Notes: generated from the letters alone by a model not told the origin. A DNA stretch of 41,115 bases from an uncultured Burkholderiales bacterium (GCA_937891045.1 CALBEV010000118.1:1-41115), one strand, 5' to 3'. Shown: positions 1 through 8,085, counted from the stretch's first letter. A program made the numbers and translations.

Positions 1-642
1 CAGGCCGAGTTGCTGCAAGCCCAAGAACAATTGAGAGAAGCGGCGGTGCAAGCTGCCCGACACCACGAACGTACCGCCTTGATGCGCGATGTGCACGATG
101 GCTTTGGCTCGCAGCTCAGCCAAGCACTCATGATGATGGAGAAGGGGCAACTCAGCCCGTCGCAAATGCAGCAACTCTTGCAAGAATGTGTGGTTGATTT
201 GTATTTGGTGGTTGATACCTTCAGCGACGAAGAAGCCTTGTTGGCCAATGCGTTTGTGGATTACCGCTATCGGGTGCAAAAGCGCCTGAGTGCTCAACCG
301 GTGCAAATTGACTGGGACTTGAACTTAGACCACATGGGCCCCATGCCGCCCAGGCTCATTCTGCATTTGCTGCGCATCGTGCAAGAGCTTTTGAGCAACA
401 GTTTGCGTCATGCCCAAGCCACCCGCATTCAAATTTCCGCTCAGTTTGATGCCAGTCAGCAGGTGTTGTTGGTCAGCTGTACCGATGATGGTGTGGGCTT
501 GGGCGAGTTGAAACATCACGGGCGTGGACTGCAAAACATCCATCAGCGGGTGCGTGAACTGGGTGCGTCCATCGCTTTTGAACAACTAACCCCAGGCACC
601 CAAGTGACTATTTTTTGGTCTGCTTCATTGACCAAGGCTTGA
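1..642 (+). CDS. Sensor histidine kinase, C-terminal part (5' end outside window)
   Basis: The reading frame is open from base 1, so only the last 213 codons are visible. The fragment begins in a probable coiled coil and then has a HisKA_3-type dimerisation and phosphotransfer box with the motif RDVHDGFGSQL; the phospho-accepting His is about visible residue 32. A HATPase_c domain follows, with an N-box (VQELLSNSLRHA), a G1 box (DDGVGL) and a G2 box (GRGLQNIHQRV). This is the architecture of NarX/DesK/LiaS-type kinases, which phosphorylate LuxR-family response regulators. The sensor region and any partner regulator lie upstream of the window, so the signal is unknown. The gene converges on minE. 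Confidence 0.9.
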   Translation, partial: QAELLQAQEQLREAAVQAARHHERTALMRDVHDGFGSQLSQALMMMEKGQLSPSQMQQLLQECVVDLYLVVDTFSDEEALLANAFVDYRYRVQKRLSAQPVQIDWDLNLDHMGPMPPRLILHLLRIVQELLSNSLRHAQATRIQISAQFDASQQVLLVSCTDDGVGLGELKHHGRGLQNIHQRVRELGASIAFEQLTPGTQVTIFWSASLTKA

Positions 643-676
643 AGCATTTGTCCTGGGTTTTGAGAAGGCTTGAGGG

Positions 677-703
677 GGCGGCATCGGGGTCAACCGTGCC
701 GCC
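677..703. other. GC-rich hairpin between convergent genes
   Basis: GGCGGCA pairs with TGCCGCC, and an inner CGG/CCG extends the stem across one bulged base. It lies between the ends of the kinase gene and minE. No T-run follows on either strand, so it is at best a weak or Rho-assisted bidirectional terminator. Confidence 0.35.
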
Positions 704-741
704 TATTTGGCAGCCTGCGCAAGGTACTGCAAGCTGTCTGT

Positions 742-1002
742 TCAACGCGCGTCAGGCAATTCGATTTTCACTTCCAGCACTTCCAAGTTGTCTTGGCGCT
801 CGAGGTTGACTTTGATGTCATTCGGGTTGATGTTGACGTACTTGGACAGCACCGCAATCAGGTCGCGCTGCAAGTCGGGCAGGTAGTCGGGTTGGTGGGC
901 ATTTTTGCCGGAGCGCTCGTGCGCCAAAATGATTTGCAGCCGCTCTTTGGCCACGCTGGCGGTTTTTTTCTTTTCGCCAATCAGGAAAGACAGAAAGGAC
1001 AT
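742..1002 (-). CDS. minE: Cell division topological specificity factor MinE
   Basis: This 86-residue protein matches MinE in length and sequence. It has the N-terminal membrane-binding helix ([13 protein letters not shown]), the MinD-contact region ([14 protein letters not shown]), and a C-terminal dimerisation domain ending in EVKIELPD. MinE stimulates the MinD ATPase and drives pole-to-pole oscillation of MinCD, which restricts the Z-ring to mid-cell. It is the last gene of minC-minD-minE on the minus strand and starts 5 bases after the minD stop, with a GGAG ribosome site in that junction, so translation is probably coupled. Confidence 0.97.
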   Translation of the reverse strand: MSFLSFLIGEKKKTASVAKERLQIILAHERSGKNAHQPDYLPDLQRDLIAVLSKYVNINPNDIKVNLERQDNLEVLEVKIELPDAR

Positions 1003-1007
1003 GCTGC

Positions 1008-1823
1008 TTATCTCCGGCCAAACACGCGTTGCAACAAGCCCTGCTTGACGGCCTCGGTGAAGCGCAACGGCACTTCCTTGCCCAAGAAACGATCGACCAC
1101 GTCTTTGTAGGCTTCGGCGACATCGCTTTTTTCCAACAGAACAGCGGGCACGCCTTGGTTAGAGGCTTGCAGCACGTCTTCGGATTCGGGAATCACGCCA
1201 ATGAGGGGAATGCGCAGGATGTCTTGGATGTCTTCCAAGGACAACATGTGACCCTCTTGTACCCGCGTGGGGTTGTAGCGGGTGATCAGCAAGTGTTCTT
1301 TGATCGGGTCTGCGCCTTGAATGGCGCGCAGTGTTTTGCTGCCCAACATGCCCAAGATGCGGTCCGAGTCACGCACCGAAGACACCTCGGGGTTGGTGAC
1401 GATCAGGGCTTCATCGGCAAAGTGCATGGCCATCAGAGCGCCGGTTTCAATGCCAGCGGGAGAGTCGCACACGATGAATTCGAAATCCATGCCGGCCAGG
1501 TCGCGCAACACGCGTTCCACACCGTCGATGGTCAAAGCTTCTTTGTCGCGGGTTTGCGAAGCGGCCAACACAAACAGGTTGTCGGAATGCTTGTCTTTGA
1601 TGAGTGCTTGGTTGAGGGTGGCTTCGCCGTTGATGACGTTGACGAAGTCGTAGACCACGCGGCGTTCGCAGCCCATGATCAAGTCCAAATTACGCAAGCC
1701 GACGTCAAAGTCGATCACCACGGTTTTGTGGCCACGCAAGGCCAGGCCAGATGCAAAACTGGCGCTGGTGGTGGTCTTGCCCACGCCGCCTTTGCCCGAG
1801 GTCACCACGACTATTTTGGTCAT
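1008..1823 (-). CDS. minD: Septum site-determining protein MinD (ATPase)
   Basis: A 271-residue ParA/MinD-family ATPase. The start is the ATG giving [19 protein letters not shown], which places the deviant Walker A box GKGGVGKT at residues 10-17 as in other MinD proteins; the frame extends further upstream but the extra 37 residues look like noncoding sequence. A switch region ([13 protein letters not shown]) and a C-terminal amphipathic membrane-targeting helix ([15 protein letters not shown]) are visible. ATP-bound MinD dimerises on the membrane, recruits MinC, and is released by MinE. An AAGGA ribosome site lies 9 bases before the ATG. It lies between minC and minE. Confidence 0.97.
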   Translation of the reverse strand: MTKIVVVTSGKGGVGKTTTSASFASGLALRGHKTVVIDFDVGLRNLDLIMGCERRVVYDFVNVINGEATLNQALIKDKHSDNLFVLAASQTRDKEALTIDGVERVLRDLAGMDFEFIVCDSPAGIETGALMAMHFADEALIVTNPEVSSVRDSDRILGMLGSKTLRAIQGADPIKEHLLITRYNPTRVQEGHMLSLEDIQDILRIPLIGVIPESEDVLQASNQGVPAVLLEKSDVAEAYKDVVDRFLGKEVPLRFTEAVKQGLLQRVFGRR

Positions 1824-1894
1824 CGAAAAAAATCCTTGTTGAATGAGTAAGCAGCTTGGCCAGCGCGAGGGGCTTGGCACTACAACCAAAGAGT

Positions 1895-2629
1895 TTACAA
1901 GGCCCGCATGGACAGCTTGTCGTCGGCCAACCAAACCTGTGCGGCTTTGCCTGCCACCTCTTTGGGCAGGGGTGTGTCACTGGTGCGGTATACGCCTGCA
2001 ATCGACACCAATTCGGCTTCCAAACTCGCCGCAAAAATACGCGCCGAGGTGTCGCCTTTGGCCCCTGCAATCGCTTTGCCACGCAGCGGTGCATACACAT
2101 GGATATGCCCATCGGCCATCACTTCAGCGCCGGGGTTGACCATGGCCAGCACCACCAAATCGCGGCCACGCGCATACACCTGTTGGCCTGAGCGCAAGGG
2201 CTTGTCCACCACCAAAGCGCTTTGGCCTGCACCCGCGACTTCACGCACCACTTCGACTTCGCGCACGATTTCACGCACCACCTCGGTGGGTGCGTCTTTC
2301 AACGAAGGCAGAACACGTGCTTCGCTGCTGACAAACAAACCCGCCAAGGCCGCCGCGGCTTCGTGTGTGGGGTTGCCAGCCCGCAAGGCCACCGGGTTCA
2401 AGCGGTAACGGCGCAACAGTTGCAACAAGCCGTTCAAGTCCAAACTGCCTTCGGCGCCGTGTAAATCAATCAGCACCGCGTCGTTGTCGAAGAAGTCGGG
2501 GTTGTCGCCAAATCGGCTGTGCATGTCGGCCGACAGCGTGGCCAAATCCAAGGACTTGATGAGCACCGACACCAGGGGCAGGGTGGCGCTCTTGATTTCG
2601 AAAGACAGGGGTGAGGAACGAGAGCTCAT
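1895..2629 (-). CDS. minC: Septum site-determining protein MinC
   Basis: This 244-residue protein has a MinC N-terminal domain (about 1-100) and a C-terminal beta-helix domain (about 140-244, from RSGQQVYARGRDLVVLAMVNPGAE) that binds MinD and FtsZ. MinC blocks FtsZ polymerisation away from mid-cell. The linker (about 115-135) is a charged run built on repeated EVVRE units, encoded by a 16-base near-identical direct repeat 30 bases apart. It is first in the min operon; a 71-base gap separates it from minD. The start ATG has only a weak ribosome site. Confidence 0.95.
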   Translation of the reverse strand: MSSRSSPLSFEIKSATLPLVSVLIKSLDLATLSADMHSRFGDNPDFFDNDAVLIDLHGAEGSLDLNGLLQLLRRYRLNPVALRAGNPTHEAAAALAGLFVSSEARVLPSLKDAPTEVVREIVREVEVVREVAGAGQSALVVDKPLRSGQQVYARGRDLVVLAMVNPGAEVMADGHIHVYAPLRGKAIAGAKGDTSARIFAASLEAELVSIAGVYRTSDTPLPKEVAGKAAQVWLADDKLSMRAL

Positions 2630-2751
2630 AAAGGATCCGGGTCGTTCGGGCGGTGCGCCTGAAACATCAGCACCAGACTTTACACGCTCGGGCCAGGCGG
2701 CAGAGGGCGCTTTAAATTCGTGACAATCGGCGCATAGGTTTGGAGCAGTGG

Positions 2752-3264
2752 ATGCAAACCATCACATGGTTGTTGTTGATTTATTTTGGCTTGTTGACGT
2801 TGGGCTTGGTGTGGCGCAGCCGCACCGTGCGCGGCCCATGGTTTTTCTTGTTTCGGGCTTTTTTTCCGAACTGGCTGTTCTATCACCAGGTCGGTCCTGT
2901 GCCGCATTTGTATGTGCGCCATCAAACACCGGGTGCCGCTTGGAGTGATTGGTGGTGGGTCTATCCGCGCCGCCCGCGCAGTGTGTGGAACCTGTTTCAC
3001 AACCCATGGGGCAATTTGGCGTTGGCCGAACAAAACCTGGTGGATCATTTGTCCAGCGACATCAAAGACCTGGGCGAGGGGCAGGACGCCAGTGGCTTGG
3101 TCACCTACCAATTGGTGTGTCGCTTGGCCGCGCAGGCCTTGCGCCGCCAACACCCCGGCTTGAACCAAGGCCTGTATCAATTGGAAATCCGTTTGGAACG
3201 CCCGGTGCCCAGTGGCTTCGCCAGCAGTGACACGGTGCTGCGCAGCCCGGAGATGGCTTTATGA
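2752..3264 (+). CDS. Hypothetical protein with one N-terminal membrane segment
   Basis: A 170-residue protein that I do not recognise. The ATG at 2752 is preferred over the in-frame TTG at 2740 because TTGGAG at 2740-2745 gives a good ribosome site. Residues 4-22 form a hydrophobic segment, followed by an aromatic and proline-rich part (RAFFPNWLFYHQVGPVPHLYVR) and a soluble tail of about 100 residues with Trp-rich stretches. The tail has no catalytic motif I can name. Its stop overlaps the start of the next membrane gene (ATGA), so the two are very probably translated together and may form one complex. Confidence 0.7.
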   Translation: MQTITWLLLIYFGLLTLGLVWRSRTVRGPWFFLFRAFFPNWLFYHQVGPVPHLYVRHQTPGAAWSDWWWVYPRRPRSVWNLFHNPWGNLALAEQNLVDHLSSDIKDLGEGQDASGLVTYQLVCRLAAQALRRQHPGLNQGLYQLEIRLERPVPSGFASSDTVLRSPEMAL

Positions 3265-4061
3265 ACGGTGACACCGTCATTCGCTGCCTGGAGCTGTTGT
3301 GCGCTTGCAGCTTGCTGCTGCAAACCCTGGAGTACTGGCGCATTGCCGACAGCACCGACCCCGAGGGTGTTTGGTCTTGGCCGGTGCAACGCGCCGACAT
3401 TCCCGATTCAGCAGTCTGGACCAAGCGCTTTTTGGATGGGGCGTTTTTGCCAATGAACTACCGCGCCATGCTGGTGTTACGCGGCTTGGGTGCTGTGCTA
3501 CTGGCTTGGTCAGGGGCCAGCCTTGGGCTGGTGTGCTGGTTGTTCCTCAGTCAATTGTTGTTGTTGGTGCGATGGCGGGGTGCGTTCAATGGCGGCAGTG
3601 ACTTCATGACCTTGGTCAGTTTGAGCGGAATCTTGTTGGCACAAGTGTTGATGTTGTTCATGGACGCCAGCATGGCCTGGGGCGCGGGTTTGGGCTATAT
3701 CGCCATCCACACCCTGAGTTCCTACTTTGTATCGGGCTGGGTGAAACTCAAACGCGCGGAGTGGCGAAGCGGGCAAGCCCTGACGGTTTTCTTGAACAGT
3801 GGCTTGTTCGGGCCCTTGCCGCCCAACAGTGTGTTCAGAAAACCGTGGCTGGCATTGGCCTGCAGTTGGGCCTTCATGGTGTGGGAAGGAATTTTTCCGC
3901 TGGTCTTGTTCAACCCTGATTGGATCTGGCTGTTCGCTGGCGTGGCCCTGATTTTTCACTTTTTGGTGTTTTGGTTCTTTGGTCTGAACCGTTTTTTTTG
4001 GGCATGGACAGTCAACTTAAGCAGTATTTTCTTTTTAAGCAACTTTATAAGTAAGTACTAA
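3261..4061 (+). CDS. Multi-pass membrane protein, HTTM-like, function unknown
   Basis: A 266-residue protein with about six hydrophobic segments. The arrangement, and patterns such as RWRGAFNGGSDFM and HFLVFWFFGLNRFFWAW, resemble HTTM-type proteins related to vitamin K-dependent gamma-carboxylase and SdpB. This is a pattern-based guess; no function can be given. It overlaps the preceding gene by four bases. The last dozen codons (SSIFFLSNFISKY) are strikingly AT-rich and include codons such as TTA and ATA that are rare elsewhere in this window. The AT-rich tract continues past the stop, so the native C-terminus may have been replaced. Confidence 0.65.
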   Translation: MNGDTVIRCLELLCACSLLLQTLEYWRIADSTDPEGVWSWPVQRADIPDSAVWTKRFLDGAFLPMNYRAMLVLRGLGAVLLAWSGASLGLVCWLFLSQLLLLVRWRGAFNGGSDFMTLVSLSGILLAQVLMLFMDASMAWGAGLGYIAIHTLSSYFVSGWVKLKRAEWRSGQALTVFLNSGLFGPLPPNSVFRKPWLALACSWAFMVWEGIFPLVLFNPDWIWLFAGVALIFHFLVFWFFGLNRFFWAWTVNLSSIFFLSNFISKY

Positions 4062-4130
4062 AGCTATTTATTTGGAAAAAGCAAACTTTTTTTTTGTATT
4101 CATTCAAGGGTTTTGCACAGGTTTTTTTGC

Positions 4131-4159
4131 TTGGAGCCCTTCAGGTCTGTGCATAGAAT
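4131..4159 (+). promoter_or_regulatory. Putative sigma-70 promoter for the M23 peptidase-bactofilin operon
   Basis: TTGGAG at 4131-4136 and TAGAAT at 4154-4159 are separated by exactly 17 bases, predicting transcription from about 4166, some 50 bases before the ATG at 4216. The upstream side is AT-rich, with a T9 run near 4090 that could act as an UP-like element. Confidence 0.55.
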
Positions 4160-4215
4160 GACGATCCCTATTCAAGACGAGCCACCCAAGGCTCACAGAA
4201 ACACAGGATTCGTGC

Positions 4216-5145
4216 ATGCAGTTGATGTGGCTCTCAGGGCCTACCGGTAATGTCAAGACCATTTCCATCACCACCCGCACCGTGCTCACGGCGGCTGTGG
4301 CGGTGGGGATGTTCCTTGTCACGGCTGGTTTTTTACTGCATTTCATCGGTTTCAAAATCGCCGTCGAATACAACCCCGACCTGGCCCGCAGCATCGGTGG
4401 TGTCACCACCGAGGCCGAGCAACGGCGCATGGAGTCGGTCTACCGCGATCACCTGTCCCAACTCCGCGAATCCATGCAAACCACGGTGAATGAAATCCGT
4501 CAGCTGGAAACGATGAAAAACCGGTTCATGGAAATGGCCACCCCCAGTGTGGTGCGCGACAAAATCAACCGCAAAGACGACAACAAGGGCGGCCCCTTGG
4601 TGGCCCCCCGTCCTTTCTCCACCTTGTTCCGCCAGCCCTTGGGCGTGGAATTCGACCAAACCCTGCAAGAGTTTGTGCAAACCCAAACAGCGGTGTCTGA
4701 ATTGCATGGTCGTTGGGAAAAACAACTGGACTGGCTGCAAACCTTGCCCACCGGTGTGCCCATCCAAGGGGACTACCGCGTCAGCAGTGGTTTTGGCATC
4801 CGCAACGACCCGTTCAATGGCGGTTTGGCCATGCATGAAGGTTTGGACTTCACGGCCATGTCCGGCACCACCGTGGTGGCCACGGCCAAAGGCACGGTCA
4901 CCCGTTCTGGCTGGGATTTCGGTTATGGCAATGTGGTGGAAGTCCAGCATGCCGAAGGCTTCGCCACCCGCTATGCGCACCTGAGCAAACGCTTGGTGCA
5001 AGTGGGTGACACGGTTGAGCGCGGCGGCCTTTTGGGCGAGGTGGGCAGTACCGGTCGCTCCACCGGCCCGCATTTGCACTATGAAGTTTTCATCAAAAAA
5101 CGGGTCATCAACCCAGCGCTTGTTTTCCCCTTGGGATCCAGCTGA
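4216..5145 (+). CDS. M23 family metallopeptidase (LytM domain), membrane anchored
   Basis: A 309-residue protein with a short cytoplasmic N-terminus, one transmembrane helix (about 23-46), a coiled-coil stretch (about 65-105) and a C-terminal LytM/M23 domain (about 185-305). The zinc and catalytic residues are intact: H207 and D211 in HEGLD, and H286 and H288 in HLHYE. It should cleave peptide crosslinks in peptidoglycan in the periplasm. The bactofilin gene starts 18 bases after its stop. Known pairings of M23 peptidases with bactofilins (Csd1 with CcmA in Helicobacter, for example) act in cell-shape control, and I infer the same here. Confidence 0.92.
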   Translation: MQLMWLSGPTGNVKTISITTRTVLTAAVAVGMFLVTAGFLLHFIGFKIAVEYNPDLARSIGGVTTEAEQRRMESVYRDHLSQLRESMQTTVNEIRQLETMKNRFMEMATPSVVRDKINRKDDNKGGPLVAPRPFSTLFRQPLGVEFDQTLQEFVQTQTAVSELHGRWEKQLDWLQTLPTGVPIQGDYRVSSGFGIRNDPFNGGLAMHEGLDFTAMSGTTVVATAKGTVTRSGWDFGYGNVVEVQHAEGFATRYAHLSKRLVQVGDTVERGGLLGEVGSTGRSTGPHLHYEVFIKKRVINPALVFPLGSS

Positions 5146-5163
5146 TCCCGCACCGGAGTTCCC

Positions 5164-5598
5164 ATGTTTGAAAAACTGCGTGACAAGCCCTTGGCCAGTT
5201 CCCAAGAGCGTTTTGAAACCCTGATTGGCCGCACCACGCAAATCTATGGGCGCTTGGTCTTGGTCGACAGTGTGCGCATCGATGGCAAGGTGGTTGGCAA
5301 CATCGAAACCTCCAAAGAAAACAAGGTCACCGTGGCCATTGGTGCCAGCGGCGAGGTGTCTGGCGACGTGACGGCGCACCGCGTGATGGTGGCGGGCAAG
5401 GTGGAAGGCAACATTTACGCCACCGAGCGTGTCGAGTTCCACAAAGACTCGGTGGTGCACGGCGACATTTCCTATGGCTCCATCGCTGTCGAGCACGGTG
5501 CGCGTTTGCTCGGGCTGGTGATTCAAAACCCGTCGGGCGGCAACAACGCCGGAGATGCGGCCAACTCGGCCATTCGGCAGGCGCAGACGTCCAAGTAA
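5164..5598 (+). CDS. Bactofilin family cytoskeletal protein
   Basis: This 144-residue protein has a central right-handed beta-helix (about 25-120) made of hydrophobic and glycine repeats such as IDGKVVGNIETS and VMVAGKVEGNIYA, flanked by short polar tails. This is the bactofilin (BacA/CcmA) fold. Such proteins polymerise without nucleotide on the cytoplasmic membrane face and position wall enzymes. A CGGAG ribosome site precedes the ATG. It is co-directional with the M23 gene just upstream, probably in one operon. The stop is followed nine bases later by a palindromic repeat unit. Confidence 0.93.
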   Translation: MFEKLRDKPLASSQERFETLIGRTTQIYGRLVLVDSVRIDGKVVGNIETSKENKVTVAIGASGEVSGDVTAHRVMVAGKVEGNIYATERVEFHKDSVVHGDISYGSIAVEHGARLLGLVIQNPSGGNNAGDAANSAIRQAQTSK

Positions 5599-5606
5599 GC
5601 CTCCAA

Positions 5607-5628
5607 AATTGGGGTCAGATTCCAATTA
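5607..5628 (+). repeat. Palindromic repeat unit, single copy
   Basis: The unit reads AATTGG, then GGTCAGATT, then CCAATT. The arms are complementary and the asymmetric centre gives it an orientation (plus here). It starts 8 bases after the bactofilin stop codon and ends 23 bases before the hydrolase start. The same unit recurs near 19.8-20.0 kb and 27.4 kb. Confidence 0.85.
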
Positions 5629-5651
5629 ACAGCGGCAGTTAGACTGGTGCC

Positions 5652-6608
5652 ATGACCCCACACCACAGCCCCGACTGGTTCGACCGGATGTACAACAACC
5701 GTGCGCTGGTCCCGGATTTCGCCAACCACCTGCAGCAATGGACGCGGGATTCGCAAGCCGTGCGCGACAGCCAGCCGTGCCTGACCGACATCAGCTACGG
5801 CAGCGGCCCCAGCGAGACGCTGGACATCTTCACGTCCACCAATCCCGCCCTCAGCACCCCGAGCCAATCACCGCTGGGCCATGGCCAGAGCACCCCAAGC
5901 CAAGCGCAGCAAAACCATCGCCCAAACAAAGCAAGTTCCTCAAATTCACCAGTTTTGGTGTTTTTTCACGGCGGTTACTGGCGGGCCTTGGACAAGTCCG
6001 ACCATTCTTTTGTGGCGCCGTCCCTGACGCAACAAGGCGTCACCGTGGTGGTGCCCAATTACGCGCTGTGCCCCGCAGTGACGATTCCCGAGATCGTCAT
6101 GCAAATGGTCAAAGCGCTGGCCTGGGTTTGGCGGCACATCGACACCTGGGGCGGCGACGCCAGCCGCATCCACGTGGCTGGACATTCGGCTGGCGGGCAT
6201 TTGGCGGCCATGATGCTGGCCTGCGATTGGCGGGCTTACGCGCCTGACTTGCCGCCCGACTTGGTGAAGTCTGCGTTGTCAGTGTCGGGCTTGTACGAGC
6301 TCGACTCCTTGCGCCGCTCGCCCATGCTGCAAGAGGCGCTGCGTTTGGATGAAGAACAGGTGCTCAAGGCCAGCCCGGCATGGTTGCCCGCGCCAAAGCG
6401 TGGCGTGTTGCACAGCGTGGTGGGCGGCTTGGAGAGCGAAGCATTTTTGGCGCACAACCAACTGATTCAAAACGCATGGGGACGTGAACGTGTGCCAACC
6501 GCGCAGGTGTTGCCTGGCTTGCACCACTTCAGCATGATGAAGGCGTTTGCAACGCCTGGCCACGCCTTGAACCAGCAGCTGCTGGCGCTGTGTCAGGGCA
6601 AGCCCTGA
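5652..6608 (+). CDS. Alpha/beta hydrolase, kynurenine formamidase-like
   Basis: A 318-residue esterase/lipase-type hydrolase. The oxyanion-hole motif HGGYW is at 106-110, the nucleophile is S179 in GHSAGG, and the catalytic His is likely in LHHFSM near the C-terminus. Overall it resembles KynB-like arylformamidases, but the substrate is uncertain and no tryptophan-degradation genes are nearby. Residues about 62-99 form a Ser/Pro/Gln-rich insertion before the oxyanion motif that most relatives lack. There is no good ribosome site before the ATG. Its 3' end overlaps the convergent transporter gene by 16 bases. Confidence 0.82.
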   Translation: MTPHHSPDWFDRMYNNRALVPDFANHLQQWTRDSQAVRDSQPCLTDISYGSGPSETLDIFTSTNPALSTPSQSPLGHGQSTPSQAQQNHRPNKASSSNSPVLVFFHGGYWRALDKSDHSFVAPSLTQQGVTVVVPNYALCPAVTIPEIVMQMVKALAWVWRHIDTWGGDASRIHVAGHSAGGHLAAMMLACDWRAYAPDLPPDLVKSALSVSGLYELDSLRRSPMLQEALRLDEEQVLKASPAWLPAPKRGVLHSVVGGLESEAFLAHNQLIQNAWGRERVPTAQVLPGLHHFSMMKAFATPGHALNQQLLALCQGKP

Positions 6609-7492
6609 CGCGGAAACAAACCGCTGGCCATGGCCGTGCCCAGCAAAATAACCACACCCGCCAACAACATGGTGCCGGTGACAATTTCATCCAGCACAAA
6701 AACACCAATCAGGTTGGCGAACAAGGGAATCAAATAGGTGAGCGTCATGGTGCGTGCGGCACCGGTTTTCACGATCAAGCGAAAGTACAGCACATAGGCC
6801 AAGCCGGTGCTCATCATGCCCACGGCCAACAGGCTCAACCAAGCATTCATGCTGGGCAACACGCTGGGCCAATACAAATAGCCCGGCACCGCCAACACCA
6901 CAAACGCTCCCAATTGGCTGCCGGTTGCAATCACCATCGGCGACACATGCTGAAGGTTGCGCTGTGAATACAGGGAGCTGAAACTGTAGCAACAAGTGGC
7001 CAGCAAACAGGCCAAGATGGCCCAGCCCGAACCACCGGTTTTGAAGGACACACCGCCCGGCGCATGGACGGCCAACCAGGCTGATCCGGCAAAACCCAGC
7101 AGCAAGCCCAGTCCACGCCAACGCGTGGGGCGATCTTTCAACCACAACCAAGCGATCAAAGCGCCAAACAAGGGTGTCGTGGCATTCAAGATGGACGACA
7201 AGCCGGTGCTGAGCGATTGCAATGCAAACGCAAAACAGAAGAACGGAACCGCCGAGTTGAACAATCCCATGCCGAACAAGGGGCGCCATTCATCTTTGAT
7301 GGCTTGGGCTTGGTGTTGCCAAAAAACCAGAGGCAACAAAGTGATGGCAGCCACCGATACCCGCATCCAGGCTGTGGACCAAGGTCCGAATTCTTGCGTG
7401 GCCATGCGCGTGAAGAAAAAAGAAGATCCCCAAATCATGCCCAACAACACAAACTCTGGCAGCCAATCCCGCCGTCGCAAACCAGAGGTCAC
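6593..7492 (-). CDS. EamA/DMT-family transporter
   Basis: A 299-residue inner-membrane protein with about ten hydrophobic helices in two EamA repeats. The first begins at LPEFVLLGMIWGSSFFFTR, a typical drug/metabolite transporter opening; the second has YVLYFRLIVKTGAARTM. The start is GTG at 7492, which overlaps the alkyltransferase stop as GTGA, a translational coupling arrangement; the longer frame upstream only reads through the alkyltransferase gene. The substrate cannot be told from the sequence; members export amino acids, nucleosides or small toxic compounds. Confidence 0.88.
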   Translation of the reverse strand: MTSGLRRRDWLPEFVLLGMIWGSSFFFTRMATQEFGPWSTAWMRVSVAAITLLPLVFWQHQAQAIKDEWRPLFGMGLFNSAVPFFCFAFALQSLSTGLSSILNATTPLFGALIAWLWLKDRPTRWRGLGLLLGFAGSAWLAVHAPGGVSFKTGGSGWAILACLLATCCYSFSSLYSQRNLQHVSPMVIATGSQLGAFVVLAVPGYLYWPSVLPSMNAWLSLLAVGMMSTGLAYVLYFRLIVKTGAARTMTLTYLIPLFANLIGVFVLDEIVTGTMLLAGVVILLGTAMASGLFPRQGLP

Positions 7493-8007
7493 AAGAGCAT
7501 GCCCTCGTGTTTGAGCAAAGCGAGTTTGCGTTCGATGCCGCCTGCGTAACCGGTGAGTGCGCCATTGGCGCCCACCACGCGGTGACAGGGGACGATGACG
7601 CTCCAAGGGTTGCGCCCGATCGCCATGCCCACCGCACGGGCGCCCTTGGGGTGGTTCAAGTGGGCGGCCAATTCACCATAGGACGTGAAGCGACCATAAG
7701 GAATAACGCGCAAGGCCTGCCACACCTGTTGCTGAAAGCGACTGCCATGCACGGCTTCGAGTTGCAATTCAAATTGATGGCGTTGGCCGGCAAAGTACTC
7801 GCCGATTTGTTGCTTGGCCTCGCGCAACCAATGCAGGCTCGGGCCCCAAGGCAGCTGATCGATGTCGGGGCGGTGTTGCTGGTGGTCAAACCAAGCACCG
7901 GCCAAACCGGCTTCACCCGCGACCAAACGCATGCGCCCTAACGGCGTGTTAATGGGCATCTGCCACAGCTTGAATGGGCTGGTGTGGGCGGCTTGTGCAA
8001 AAGGCAT
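7489..8007 (-). CDS. ogt: Methylated-DNA-[protein]-cysteine S-methyltransferase
   Basis: A 172-residue single-domain O6-alkylguanine-DNA alkyltransferase. The acceptor Cys is C141 in IVPCHRVVG, and the DNA-binding helix region FQQQVWQALRVIPYGRFTSYGELA is intact. It transfers the alkyl group from O6-alkylguanine to itself in a suicide reaction. There is no Ada-type N-terminal regulatory domain, so it is of the Ogt/MGMT class. It is translationally coupled to the downstream transporter through a GTGA overlap. Confidence 0.93.
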   Translation of the reverse strand: MPFAQAAHTSPFKLWQMPINTPLGRMRLVAGEAGLAGAWFDHQQHRPDIDQLPWGPSLHWLREAKQQIGEYFAGQRHQFELQLEAVHGSRFQQQVWQALRVIPYGRFTSYGELAAHLNHPKGARAVGMAIGRNPWSVIVPCHRVVGANGALTGYAGGIERKLALLKHEGMLL

Positions 8008-8085
8008 GAGGGGGTGAAAAAAGTTTCCAATAATGGAGGGTCATCATAAGCCGCGCGGTCGACGGAACTTGTCAGAAGCCACGCC

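Noticed and set aside
1824..1934. Longer MinD start 37 residues upstream
   Set aside because: It would displace the N-terminal Walker A box from its normal position and overlap the minC end; the ATG at 1823 has a ribosome site.
4333..5625. 430-codon open frame antisense to the M23 peptidase and bactofilin genes
   Set aside because: It spans two clear plus-strand genes and their junction, with a His/Gly-rich composition typical of antisense shadows.
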